Made by a program: the position numbers and the translations under genes. Positions 8,791 through 16,751 of a stretch of DNA of 64,000 nucleotides are shown here, in pieces (within the stretch, counting starts at the first letter, position 1; the number at the start of each line of letters is the position of its first letter). Location of the stretch: the NCBI RefSeq assembly GCF_004366595.1, contig NZ_SORE01000016.1, positions 1 to 64,000 of the forward strand, given 5' to 3'. Origin of the DNA: Paraburkholderia rhizosphaerae (lineage in GTDB: Bacteria; Pseudomonadota; Gammaproteobacteria; Burkholderiales; Burkholderiaceae). Under the pieces are notes generated by a model. That model had not been told where the DNA came from. It did not search any database and worked only from the letters and a program-made list of their open reading frames with translations.

Positions 8791-9480
8791 ATGTTTCTGC
8801 AAGGTTACGGCCCGCTGATCCTGTCGGGCACGTTCCAGACGGTCAAGCTCGCGATCCTGTCGCTCGCGCTCGCATTCGTGCTCGGGCTGCTCGGCGCGGC
8901 GGCAAAACTGTCGAAGAACCGGCTTTCGCACGGAATCGGCACCGTCTATACGACGCTGATACGCGGCGTTCCCGACCTCGTGCTGATGCTGCTGCTCTTC
9001 TATAGCATCCAGATCTGGCTGAACAACCTGACCGACGCGCTCGGCTGGGATCAGATCGACATTGATCCGTTCGTCGCCGGCGTCGCCGTGCTCGGCTTTA
9101 TCTACGGCGCGTATTTCACCGAGACCTTCCGCGGCGCGTTTCTCGCGGTGCCGCGCGGCCAGCTCGAAGCCGGCGCCGCATACGGGATGAACGGCTGGCA
9201 GGTGTTCTCGCGCATCATGTTTCCGCAAATGATGCGCTTCGCGTTACCCGGCATCGGCAACAACTGGCAGGTGATGGTGAAGGCGACCGCGCTCGTCTCG
9301 ATCATTGGTCTCGCCGACGTCGTGAAGGCGTCGCAGGACGCCGGCAAGGGCACGCTGCGGTTCTTCTTTTTCACGCTGCTCGCGGGCGCGATCTATCTCG
9401 CGATCACCACCGTCTCGAACTTCGTGCTGCTGTACCTCGAAAAACGCTACTCGACCGGCGTGCGAAAGGCTGAACTATGA
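8791..9480 (+). CDS. hisQ: Histidine/basic amino-acid ABC transporter permease HisQ
   Basis: The 229-residue inner-membrane permease matches the HisQ/ArtQ size (about 228) and sequence type: FLQGYGPLILSGTFQTVKLA at the N terminus, and the EAA loop EAGAAYGMNGWQVFSRIMFP. I took ATG 8791 because earlier in-frame starts give a basic, non-homologous leader. It overlaps hisM by 4 bp (ATGA), and hisP follows, giving a hisQMP transport operon for histidine, lysine, arginine or ornithine. The partner binding protein (HisJ/ArgT) is not encoded here. Confidence 0.93.
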   Translation: MFLQGYGPLILSGTFQTVKLAILSLALAFVLGLLGAAAKLSKNRLSHGIGTVYTTLIRGVPDLVLMLLLFYSIQIWLNNLTDALGWDQIDIDPFVAGVAVLGFIYGAYFTETFRGAFLAVPRGQLEAGAAYGMNGWQVFSRIMFPQMMRFALPGIGNNWQVMVKATALVSIIGLADVVKASQDAGKGTLRFFFFTLLAGAIYLAITTVSNFVLLYLEKRYSTGVRKAEL

Positions 9481-10190
9481 TCGAGCTGATTCAGGAGTAC
9501 TGGCGCAACTATCTCTATACCGACGGCTACCGCTTTACCGGTGTCGCAATCACGCTGTGGTTGCTGGTCGTATCGATCGGACTCGGTTTCTGCCTGTCGG
9601 TGCCGCTCGCGGTCGCGCGAGTCTCGAAGCGAAGATGGCTATCCACGCTGGTGTGGCTGTATACGTACGTGTTCCGCGGCACACCGTTGTATGTGCAACT
9701 GCTGCTCTGCTACACCGGGCTCTACAGCCTCGAAATCATCCGCTCGCACGAGCTGACCAACGCATTCTTCCGCGAGGGCATGAACTGCACGCTGCTCGCC
9801 TTCACGCTAAACACCTGCGCGTACACCACCGAAATCTTCGCCGGCGCGATCAAGGCGACGCCGTACGGTGAAATCGAGGCGGCGCGTGCATACGGGATGT
9901 CGCAATTCACGCTGTATCGGCGCGTGATTCTGCCGTCGGCGCTGCGCCGCGCGCTGCCGTACTACAGCAACGAAGTGATCCTGATGCTGCACGCAACCAC
10001 CGTCGCATTCACCGCGACCGTGCCGGACATCCTGAAGATCGCGCGCGACGTGAACTCGGCGACCTACCGCTCGTTCGACGCCTTCGGCATTGCCGCACTG
10101 CTCTATCTGATCATTTCTTTCGGCCTCGTGTGGCTGTTCCGCCGCGCCGAGCGCCGCTGGCTCGCCTATTTACGTCCGCAGGGCAAATAA
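9477..10190 (+). CDS. hisM: Histidine/basic amino-acid ABC transporter permease HisM
   Basis: The 237-residue permease is close to the usual HisM length (238). It contains the conserved YVFRGTPLYVQLLL segment and the EAA loop EIEAARAYGMSQFTLYRRVI, and forms the heteromeric channel with HisQ. The start overlaps the hisQ stop codon (ATGA), indicating coupled translation. Several membrane helices are evident across the protein. HisP is encoded 71 bp downstream. Confidence 0.93.
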   Translation: MIELIQEYWRNYLYTDGYRFTGVAITLWLLVVSIGLGFCLSVPLAVARVSKRRWLSTLVWLYTYVFRGTPLYVQLLLCYTGLYSLEIIRSHELTNAFFREGMNCTLLAFTLNTCAYTTEIFAGAIKATPYGEIEAARAYGMSQFTLYRRVILPSALRRALPYYSNEVILMLHATTVAFTATVPDILKIARDVNSATYRSFDAFGIAALLYLIISFGLVWLFRRAERRWLAYLRPQGK

Positions 10191-10261
10191 AGGCCCATCC
10201 CGGAGCCCGCATTAGAGCAAACACGGCCGGACACACAATGCTCCGGCCTTCAAGGATTCCG

Positions 10262-11041
10262 ATGAACACCCTGTCTCCCATGCTTTTCGTCGACAACCTG
10301 CATAAGCAGTACGGCGATAACGAAGTCCTCAAAGGCGTCACGCTCAAGGCGAAACGCGGCGACGTGATCAGCGTGATCGGCTCGTCCGGTTCGGGCAAAA
10401 GCACGATGCTCCGCTGCATTAACTTTCTCGAACAGCCGAATGCGGGCCGCATCTTCGTCGACGGCGAAGAGGTCCGCACCGCGAAGGACAAAGCCGGCGC
10501 GCTGCGCGTGGCCGATCACAAGCAACTGCAGCGAATGCGCACGCGCCTGTCGATGGTGTTCCAGCATTTCAACCTTTGGACCCACATGACGGTGCTCGAG
10601 AACATCATCGAAGCGCCGCTGCATGTGCTCGGTCTGTCGCGCAAGGAAGCGGAGGAACGTGCGCGTACCTATCTGGAGAAGGTCGGGCTTGCGCCACGCG
10701 TCGAGAAGCAATACCCGTCGCACCTGTCAGGCGGGCAGCAGCAGCGCGTCGCGATCGCCCGCGCACTGACGATGCACCCGGATGTAATGCTGTTCGACGA
10801 ACCCACGTCCGCGCTCGACCCGGAACTGGTCGGCGAAGTGCTGAAGGTGATGCAAACGCTCGCCGAGGAAGGCCGCACGATGATCGTCGTCACTCATGAA
10901 ATGGCATTTGCGCGTAATGTGTCGAATCACGTGATGTTTTTGCATCAAGGACGCGTCGAGGAAGAAGGCCACCCTTCCGAGGTATTCGGGAATACGAAAA
11001 GCGAGCGACTCAGGCAATTCCTCGCGGGCAGCCTTAAATAA
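10262..11041 (+). CDS. hisP: Histidine/basic amino-acid ABC transporter ATP-binding protein HisP
   Basis: The 259-residue ATPase of the hisQMP importer carries Walker A (GSSGSGKST), Q-loop (MVFQHFNLWTHMTV), ABC signature (LSGGQQQR), Walker B (VMLFDEPTSALDPE) and switch His (VVTHEMAFAR). I placed the start at ATG 10262, with AAGGA seven bases upstream and the reading MNTLSPMLFVDNLHKQYGD; the longer frame upstream has no family support. An intrinsic terminator follows 30 bp after the stop and closes the operon. Confidence 0.95.
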   Translation: MNTLSPMLFVDNLHKQYGDNEVLKGVTLKAKRGDVISVIGSSGSGKSTMLRCINFLEQPNAGRIFVDGEEVRTAKDKAGALRVADHKQLQRMRTRLSMVFQHFNLWTHMTVLENIIEAPLHVLGLSRKEAEERARTYLEKVGLAPRVEKQYPSHLSGGQQQRVAIARALTMHPDVMLFDEPTSALDPELVGEVLKVMQTLAEEGRTMIVVTHEMAFARNVSNHVMFLHQGRVEEEGHPSEVFGNTKSERLRQFLAGSLK

Positions 11042-11624
11042 TCCGAATTGCATGTAGTTTGTGTAGTATTACAAGGCGCTTACGCGCCTTTTTTATTGCC
11101 GCAAAGCCCCGCCGGAAAAGCCTCTAAAAGCTTCGTCATCCCAACATATGCACGCTTTCTTGCGTTGCGGCTGCTTACTCCCGACGATTTCCAACGTCAA
11201 TAGTGGCAATCCTTGACCGACCCTGTCTTTAACCGCCAATCCCTTGCGGCATAAGGATTTACGTGCGTCTACACAAGCGATTCGCGGTCCTTCTGTCATA
11301 CGTGTATTGCAATTTGGAGACATCTCTACCGCCGACGGCGATTTTGTTCGCCACCCTCGGGTATTTTTGCTAAATTAGTAACGAAAGTAGCAAAACAAAG
11401 TTCATTAAAAGTAGTTTCACTTCAAAACGCACAGGACATAACACAGAGGGAGATACCGGTCGGCGAGGATCGCGAAAGACGATTAGACAGCCGCAACGGC
11501 TGCGCGTCAGGAGACACCGATCATCCTGTATCTCTCTGCAAAAAAGTTTCCTGTCCGGCGCTGCTGGCGTCCGGATACCACTCGCAGTACTGGTTTCACT
11601 TTTTGACAGGGTATGGAGGAGAAG
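11042..11624. other. 583-bp intergenic region: hisP terminator and porin leader
   Basis: After the hisP terminator there is a stretch (about 11100-11420) that is visibly richer in A and T than its surroundings, ending in a very A/T-rich segment at 11361-11425. No convincing gene is present. A 76-residue frame on the minus strand (11093-11323) has no ribosome-binding site or familiar features. The AT-rich segment is the likely site of the porin promoter and its regulators, but I cannot define hexamers. Confidence 0.4.
11073..11095 (+). terminator. Intrinsic terminator of hisQMP
   Basis: The 7-bp stem AAGGCGC/GCGCCTT with a TTAC loop is followed directly by TTTTATT. It lies 32 bp past the hisP stop codon. 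Confidence 0.85.
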
Positions 11625-12773
11625 ATGAAGAAAGCTTTGCTCGCCGCATCGCTGCTGACCATTGGCGTTGCTGCGCACGCACAGAGCAGCGTGACGCTGT
11701 ACGGGCGTCTGGACGCTGGTCTCGAAGCCATGTGGGGTGTACCGCAGGGCCCTGCAACTGGCGCTGCAAACAACAGCACGCACCGCTTCCGCGCGGAGAG
11801 CGGCGACTGGGGTACCAGCCTGTGGGGTATGAAGGGCGCTGAGGACCTCGGTGGCGGCTACAAGGCCGTGTTCCAGTTGGAAGGCTCCTTCAACACGATG
11901 ACGGGTCAAGGCCCGGGCGGCGGCGGTCTCTTCAATCGCTGGGCAACCGTGGGTGTTGCAACCGACCAGTACGGTACCCTGCTCCTCGGTCGCGAACTCT
12001 TCATCTCGAACGGCGTGTGGGACTTCGACCCGTTCGGTCAGTCGAACTGGTCGTCGGCATCGCTGGTGCGTGGCCGCAACTGGCCGCAATCGAGCAACAA
12101 CATTTCGTACCAGTCGCCGAAGATCGCCGGCTTTGACTTCTACGGTCAATACGCGCTGTCGAACGCGACGAACTGGAACGGTAACGGCACGACGCCGCAA
12201 GGCCGCGAAGCCGGTGCGCAGGTCACCTACACGTCGTCGCTGTTCCAGGTGCGCGGTATCTATGACGAAATCCGCAACCCGGCCAACGGTATGCTCGGCG
12301 GCAACCTGACCGATCCGATCAACAACGGCAATGCGTCGGGCGGTGTGTTCGCGTTCTCGCGTGAATACACGGCTGCGGTGAACGTGTTCCTCGGCCAGTT
12401 CAAGATCCAGGGCGCTTACCAGGCAATCCGCACGTCGGGCATCACCGCGACGGCGCCGGGCCTGCCGACGACGCTCGATCACGAGTGGGGCGGTGTGACG
12501 TGGCAAGCCACGCCGGCTGCTGCACTGATTGCGGCCGTGTACCACGTGAACGCGAACAACGGCGGCGGCAACGCAACGATCTACACGATCGGTGGCTCGT
12601 ACAACCTGTCGAAGCGCACGCTGCTCGACATCCAGGTCGCGACCACGCAAAACAGCAAGACGGCTAACTTCGGTCTGAACGCGAACAACCCGGGCACCGG
12701 CTTCCAGACGGACAACCCGCTGCCGGGTCACGCTCAGACGGGCGTGTACGCTGGTATCCAGCACTCGTTCTAA
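11625..12773 (+). CDS. Outer-membrane porin (Gram-negative OmpC-like, Burkholderia type)
   Basis: The 382-residue protein has a signal peptide (MKKALLAASLLTIGVAAHA), then the hallmark mature start QSSVTLYGRLDAGLE, a glycine/asparagine-rich beta-barrel body and the C-terminal aromatic signature YAGIQHSF ending in Phe, needed for BAM recognition. It should form a general diffusion trimer in the outer membrane. I chose ATG 11625, with GGAGGAGA just upstream; an ATG at 11613 is part of that ribosome-binding site. Codon use is strongly biased, as in highly expressed genes. It has its own long leader and terminator. Confidence 0.95.
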   Translation: MKKALLAASLLTIGVAAHAQSSVTLYGRLDAGLEAMWGVPQGPATGAANNSTHRFRAESGDWGTSLWGMKGAEDLGGGYKAVFQLEGSFNTMTGQGPGGGGLFNRWATVGVATDQYGTLLLGRELFISNGVWDFDPFGQSNWSSASLVRGRNWPQSSNNISYQSPKIAGFDFYGQYALSNATNWNGNGTTPQGREAGAQVTYTSSLFQVRGIYDEIRNPANGMLGGNLTDPINNGNASGGVFAFSREYTAAVNVFLGQFKIQGAYQAIRTSGITATAPGLPTTLDHEWGGVTWQATPAAALIAAVYHVNANNGGGNATIYTIGGSYNLSKRTLLDIQVATTQNSKTANFGLNANNPGTGFQTDNPLPGHAQTGVYAGIQHSF

Positions 12774-12840
12774 TCGAAGGTTGCCAATACAACAGGTTTA
12801 GCTAGAGAACAGTTTTCACGCTGCTGCGAGAGGCGCGTAT

Positions 12841-12876
12841 CGGTGCGATGTCCGAAAGGGTATCGCACCGTTTTTT
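12841..12876 (+). terminator. Intrinsic terminator of the porin gene
   Basis: A 9-bp perfect stem (CGGTGCGAT/ATCGCACCG, arms 12841-12849 and 12862-12870) is followed by TTTTTT, 67 bp past the porin stop. Confidence 0.88.
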
Positions 12877-12960
12877 CATGGTGCGCGCGATGTGCTGCGC
12901 GATAGGGCGCATGATGCGACGCCGAGCCCATGCACCGGGCCCACGCGCCGGGGTGTGTGC

Positions 12961-13299
12961 TTACACCGCTGCTTCGTTTTCTTCGCCGGTGCGAATGCGG
13001 ATCACGCGCTCGACATCCGCGACAAAGATCTTCCCATCGCCAATCTTTCCGGTGCGCGCGGCGCCGATGATCGCATCGATCACCTGATCGGTCTGATCGT
13101 TCGCGACAACGACTTCGATCTTCACCTTCGGCAGAAAATCGACGACATACTCGGCACCGCGATACAGTTCCGTATGCCCTTTCTGACGTCCGAATCCTTT
13201 GACTTCGGTGACGGTCAGTCCCGTCAGACCGACCTCCGCGAGCGCCTCGCGCACTTCGTCGAGTTTGAACGGTTTGATGACAGCGGTGATGCGTTTCAT
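12961..13299 (-). CDS. glnB: Nitrogen regulatory protein PII
   Basis: The 112-residue protein is a full-length PII signal transducer. It has the start MKRITAVIKPFKLDEVREAL, the T-loop with uridylylatable Tyr51 (YRGAEYVVDF) and the C-terminal signature TGKIGDGKIFV. PII trimers sense 2-oxoglutarate, ATP/ADP and glutamine status and control glutamine synthetase adenylylation and NtrB. It lies 156 bp downstream of the NAD synthetase gene on the same strand, so co-transcription is possible. Without an adjacent amtB I favour GlnB over GlnK, but the two are hard to separate by sequence. Confidence 0.93.
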   Translation of the reverse strand: MKRITAVIKPFKLDEVREALAEVGLTGLTVTEVKGFGRQKGHTELYRGAEYVVDFLPKVKIEVVVANDQTDQVIDAIIGAARTGKIGDGKIFVADVERVIRIRTGEENEAAV

Positions 13300-13455
13300 A
13301 GCGAGCCTCGTGGTGGGTTCGAAAATGACAAAATCCGGTGTTGTTGTTTTTGATTCTACGCCGCGCCGGTCACATTACCAGCGCAGCGCCGCACAGTCGC
13401 CGTATTCAACGGGTTTGTGTCGCGACGCGTAGTCCGGAACGCGCACGCGCAATCT

Positions 13456-15144
13456 TCACTCGAGCGGTTCTGTATACCGGGACGTGATCGGATACCGCCA
13501 GTCGCGGCCAAACGCGCGATGCGTGACGCGAATGCCGATCGGCGCCTGACGGCGCTTGTATTCGTTGATCTTGATCAGCCGCGTCACACGCTTGACGTCT
13601 TCCGGTGCGAACCCGGCGGCAACGATTTCCGCCAGCGAGCGATCTTCTTCCATATACATCCGCATGATCGCATCGAGCGTGTCATACGGCGGCAGGCTGT
13701 CCTGATCGGTCTGGTTCTCGCGCAGTTCCGCGGAAGGCGCGCGCGTCAGGATACGCTCCGGAATGACGTCCTGCTTCGCGAACGACGTAGCCGCGTTGCG
13801 ATAGTGGCACAACCGGTACACCAGGGTCTTCGCAATGTCCTTGATCACCGCGAAGCCGCCCGCCATATCGCCATAGAGCGTGCAATAGCCGACCGCCATT
13901 TCGCTCTTGTTGCCGGTCGTCAGCACGAGCGAACCGAACTTGTTCGATAGCGCCATCAGCAGCGTGCCGCGCACGCGCGCCTGAATGTTCTCCTCGGTCG
14001 CGTCTTCCGCGCGACCCGCGAACTCATCGGCAAGCGACGCGCGAAACGCGTCGAACATCGGCGCAATCGCGATCTCGTCGTAACGCACGCCGACGCGCCG
14101 CGCCATGTCGGCCGCATCGGTAGTGGAAATATCGGCGGTGTAGCGTGACGGCATCATGACTGCGCGCACGCGTTCGGCGCCGAGCGCATCACATGCGACG
14201 GCCAGCACGAGCGCCGAGTCGACGCCGCCCGACAAGCCGATGATCGCGCCCGGGAAGCCGTTCTTGTTGATGTAATCGCGCACGCCGAGCACGAGCGCCG
14301 CATAGACCTGCGCTTCAACCGATGTGTCAGGCGCGATCGCGGCCGCGACGGGCCGCGCGCCGTCGAATTCGACGATCGCATGACCTTCGTCGAACTGCGG
14401 CATCTTCGCGACGACCTCGCCCTGCGCGTCGAGCACGAACGAACCGCCGTCGAACACCAGTTCGTCCTGCCCGCCGACCATGTTCACGTAGACCATCGGC
14501 AGCCCGGTCTCGCGAATCCGCGCGCGCAAAATTTCGATGCGCATCGCTTCCTTGTTCATGTGATAAGGCGAGCCGTTCGGCACCAGCAATACCTGCGCAC
14601 CGGCCGCCTTCGCGAGCTGCGCGGCGGATGCATGCCAGACGTCCTCGCAGATCACGATGCCATACGTTACGCCGTCCAGTTCGAACACGAACGGCTGCGG
14701 GTCGGACGCAAAGTACCGCTTCTCGTCGAACACCTCAGTGTTGGGCAGGTCCTGCTTCAGATAGGTGCCGACCACCGCGCCATTGACGATTAATGACGCC
14801 GCGTTGTAAGTGTCGAGCGGCGGCAAGCCGCGCTCGATCGGCGCGTTTGCATTACCATGGCCGTTCGCGACGTCACGGTGCGGATGGCCGACCACCACGT
14901 GCAGCCCTTCGAACGGCTTAAGCTGCACGGCAAGATCGGCAAGCGCCGCGGCGCTTGCCGCATAGAACGCGGGACGCAGCAGCAGGTCTTCCGGCGGATA
15001 TCCGGACAACGCGAGTTCGGGCGCGACGAGCAGCTTCGCACCATTGCTGTGCGCGGCGCGCGCAGCGTCGACGAGCTTCGCGACGTTGCCGGCGAAATCG
15101 CCGACGGTGACATTCAGTTGGGCAAGAGCGATGCGGGTCTTCAT
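13456..15144 (-). CDS. nadE: Glutamine-dependent NAD+ synthetase
   Basis: The 562-residue two-domain enzyme converts nicotinate adenine dinucleotide to NAD+ using glutamine. The N-terminal nitrilase domain supplies ammonia and has the Glu-Lys-Cys triad in APELALSGYPPEDLL, YLKQDLPN and YGIVICEDVWH. The C-terminal synthetase domain has the pyrophosphatase-type P-loop GLSGGVDSALVLAVA and the TTGNKSEMAVGYCTLYGDMAGG segment. I used ATG 15144 (MKTRIALAQLNVTVGDF); the longer frame upstream overlaps the divergent gene and lacks homology. glnB follows on the same strand. Confidence 0.95.
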   Translation of the reverse strand: MKTRIALAQLNVTVGDFAGNVAKLVDAARAAHSNGAKLLVAPELALSGYPPEDLLLRPAFYAASAAALADLAVQLKPFEGLHVVVGHPHRDVANGHGNANAPIERGLPPLDTYNAASLIVNGAVVGTYLKQDLPNTEVFDEKRYFASDPQPFVFELDGVTYGIVICEDVWHASAAQLAKAAGAQVLLVPNGSPYHMNKEAMRIEILRARIRETGLPMVYVNMVGGQDELVFDGGSFVLDAQGEVVAKMPQFDEGHAIVEFDGARPVAAAIAPDTSVEAQVYAALVLGVRDYINKNGFPGAIIGLSGGVDSALVLAVACDALGAERVRAVMMPSRYTADISTTDAADMARRVGVRYDEIAIAPMFDAFRASLADEFAGRAEDATEENIQARVRGTLLMALSNKFGSLVLTTGNKSEMAVGYCTLYGDMAGGFAVIKDIAKTLVYRLCHYRNAATSFAKQDVIPERILTRAPSAELRENQTDQDSLPPYDTLDAIMRMYMEEDRSLAEIVAAGFAPEDVKRVTRLIKINEYKRRQAPIGIRVTHRAFGRDWRYPITSRYTEPLE

Positions 15145-15213
15145 GACTCGAATTAGACACTCGGCACGCCGCTTCGCGCGGCGCAACCGATCGGATCGGG
15201 AACGGTCAGCAGA

Positions 15214-16383
15214 TTGAACCAGGAACGTTTTGATTATCTCACGGGCATTCTGACGTCGCCGCTTGAAGTGGACGCCGCCGAATGGAACGCGCTGCTCGCG
15301 CGCCAGGCTCAGCCGACGCCGTTCTTGCGGCACGAGTTCCTGAGCGCGCTGCATGCGTCGCGCTGCGCGGTGCCCGACACCGGCTGGGCGCCGCAATTCG
15401 TCACGCTGACCGACCCGAAGAGCGGCCGGCTCGCGGCCGCGGCGCCGGTGTACCTGAAGGGTCACTCGTACGGCGAATACGTGTTCGACTGGGCATGGGC
15501 CGATGCGTACAAACGCAATGGCCTCGCGTACTATCCGAAGCTCCTGTGCGCGGTGCCGTTCACGCCGGTGCAAGGCTCGCGTCTGCTGGCGGCGGACGAT
15601 CGCGCGCTGCGCCATCTGGCGGCCACACTCGTCGCGTTTGCCGAGCAAGCCGATGTGTCGTCGCTGCATGTGCTGTTTCCGACCGATACCGAAGCGCAGG
15701 CACTGACCAGTCTGGGCATGATGCAGCGTGAAGGTGTGCAGTTTCACTGGCTCAACGACGGCTATCGCACGTTCGACGACTTCCTTTCGACGCTCGAACA
15801 GAAGAAGCGCAAGAACATCCGCGCGGAGCGCCGCAAGGTGCACGATGCGGGTGTGACGTTCCGGCGCCGCGTCGGCCAGGACATCTCCGACGCCGACTGG
15901 CGCTTCTTCAGCAAGTGCTATCGGCAGACCTACCGCGAACACTTTTCGAGCCCTTATCTGAATCTCGACTTCTTCCGGACCATCGGCGAATCAATGCCGG
16001 AAAACCTGATGATGGTGATCGCCGAGGCGGACGGTAAGCCGATCGCGAGCTCGCTCGTCGTGTTCCAGCGCGACCAGGTAACCGGCGGCACGCTCTACGG
16101 CCGGTACTGGGGCGCGCTCGAACACGTGCCGTGCCTGCACTTCGAGACCGCGTACTATCAGCCGCTCGAGTTCTGCATTGAGGAAAAGCTCGCGGTATTC
16201 GAAGGCGGCGCACAAGGCGAGCACAAGATGGCGCGCGGCTTTATGCCGACCGTCACGCGCTCGACCCATTGGCTCGCGCATCCGGCTTTTGCCGACGCGG
16301 TGTCGCAGTTTCTCGACAACGAGACCAATCACATCCACGCGTATGTCGATGAACTTCGCGAACACAATCCGTTCAGGAGCTAA
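15214..16383 (+). CDS. FemAB-like / GNAT-fold protein (DUF482 family)
   Basis: The 389-residue cytoplasmic protein belongs to the 'peptidogalycan biosynthesis/recognition' group with a double GNAT-like fold. Typical segments are PTPFLRHEFLSALH, SYGEYVFDWAWADAYKR, KRKNIRAERRKV, GGTLYGRYWGA and the C-terminal GEHKMARGFMPTVTRSTHW. It is probably an acyl- or aminoacyl-transferase, but its substrate is not established. The first start in frame is TTG 15214, with no strong ribosome-binding site, so the exact N terminus is uncertain. The GIY-YIG gene follows 9 bp later. Confidence 0.85.
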   Translation: MNQERFDYLTGILTSPLEVDAAEWNALLARQAQPTPFLRHEFLSALHASRCAVPDTGWAPQFVTLTDPKSGRLAAAAPVYLKGHSYGEYVFDWAWADAYKRNGLAYYPKLLCAVPFTPVQGSRLLAADDRALRHLAATLVAFAEQADVSSLHVLFPTDTEAQALTSLGMMQREGVQFHWLNDGYRTFDDFLSTLEQKKRKNIRAERRKVHDAGVTFRRRVGQDISDADWRFFSKCYRQTYREHFSSPYLNLDFFRTIGESMPENLMMVIAEADGKPIASSLVVFQRDQVTGGTLYGRYWGALEHVPCLHFETAYYQPLEFCIEEKLAVFEGGAQGEHKMARGFMPTVTRSTHWLAHPAFADAVSQFLDNETNHIHAYVDELREHNPFRS

Positions 16384-16392
16384 AACAAAACC

Positions 16393-16713
16393 GTGACGCG
16401 CACGACGCCGTGGTTTCTCTATCTGATCGAATGTGACGACGGCAGTGTCTATACCGGCATCGCAATCGATGTCGCCGCGCGGTTCGCCAAGCACGTGAAC
16501 GGCACGGGTGCGCGCTACACGCGTTCGCGCAAGCCGCTGCGTGTGCTCGCGTCATTCGAACTCAGCGACCGCGCGAGCGCGTTGCGCGCCGAGTATTGGG
16601 TGAAGCGGCTGACGCCTGCGGGCAAGCGCGCGCTCGCGGCCGGTGCGCGCACGCTCGATTCGGTGTTGCCGGCGCCCGCCGCGATACCACCAGACGATCC
16701 CCACGCCGTATGA
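16393..16713 (+). CDS. GIY-YIG domain nuclease-like protein (YhbQ/UPF0213 type)
   Basis: The 106-residue protein is a single GIY-YIG domain with FLYLIECDDGSVYTGIAIDVAARF (YLI/YTG form of the motif), catalytic-type Arg, and the helix ending in EYWVKRLTPAGKRALA. Small stand-alone members of this family are widespread. Some have been tied to DNA repair or nuclease activity, but the role here is unknown. It starts with GTG only 9 bp after the FemAB-like gene, suggesting co-transcription. Confidence 0.87.
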   Translation: MTRTTPWFLYLIECDDGSVYTGIAIDVAARFAKHVNGTGARYTRSRKPLRVLASFELSDRASALRAEYWVKRLTPAGKRALAAGARTLDSVLPAPAAIPPDDPHAV

Positions 16714-16751
16714 AAAAACCGCGCAATACTACTCCGCGAGCACCGCGGCAG

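Noticed and set aside
11093..11323. 76-residue minus-strand frame in the porin leader
   Set aside because: No ribosome-binding site, no recognisable features, and it reads into the hisP terminator.
11370..12764. 464-residue frame antisense to the porin gene
   Set aside because: Arises from the strong codon bias of the porin; low-complexity Arg/Val composition and no homology.
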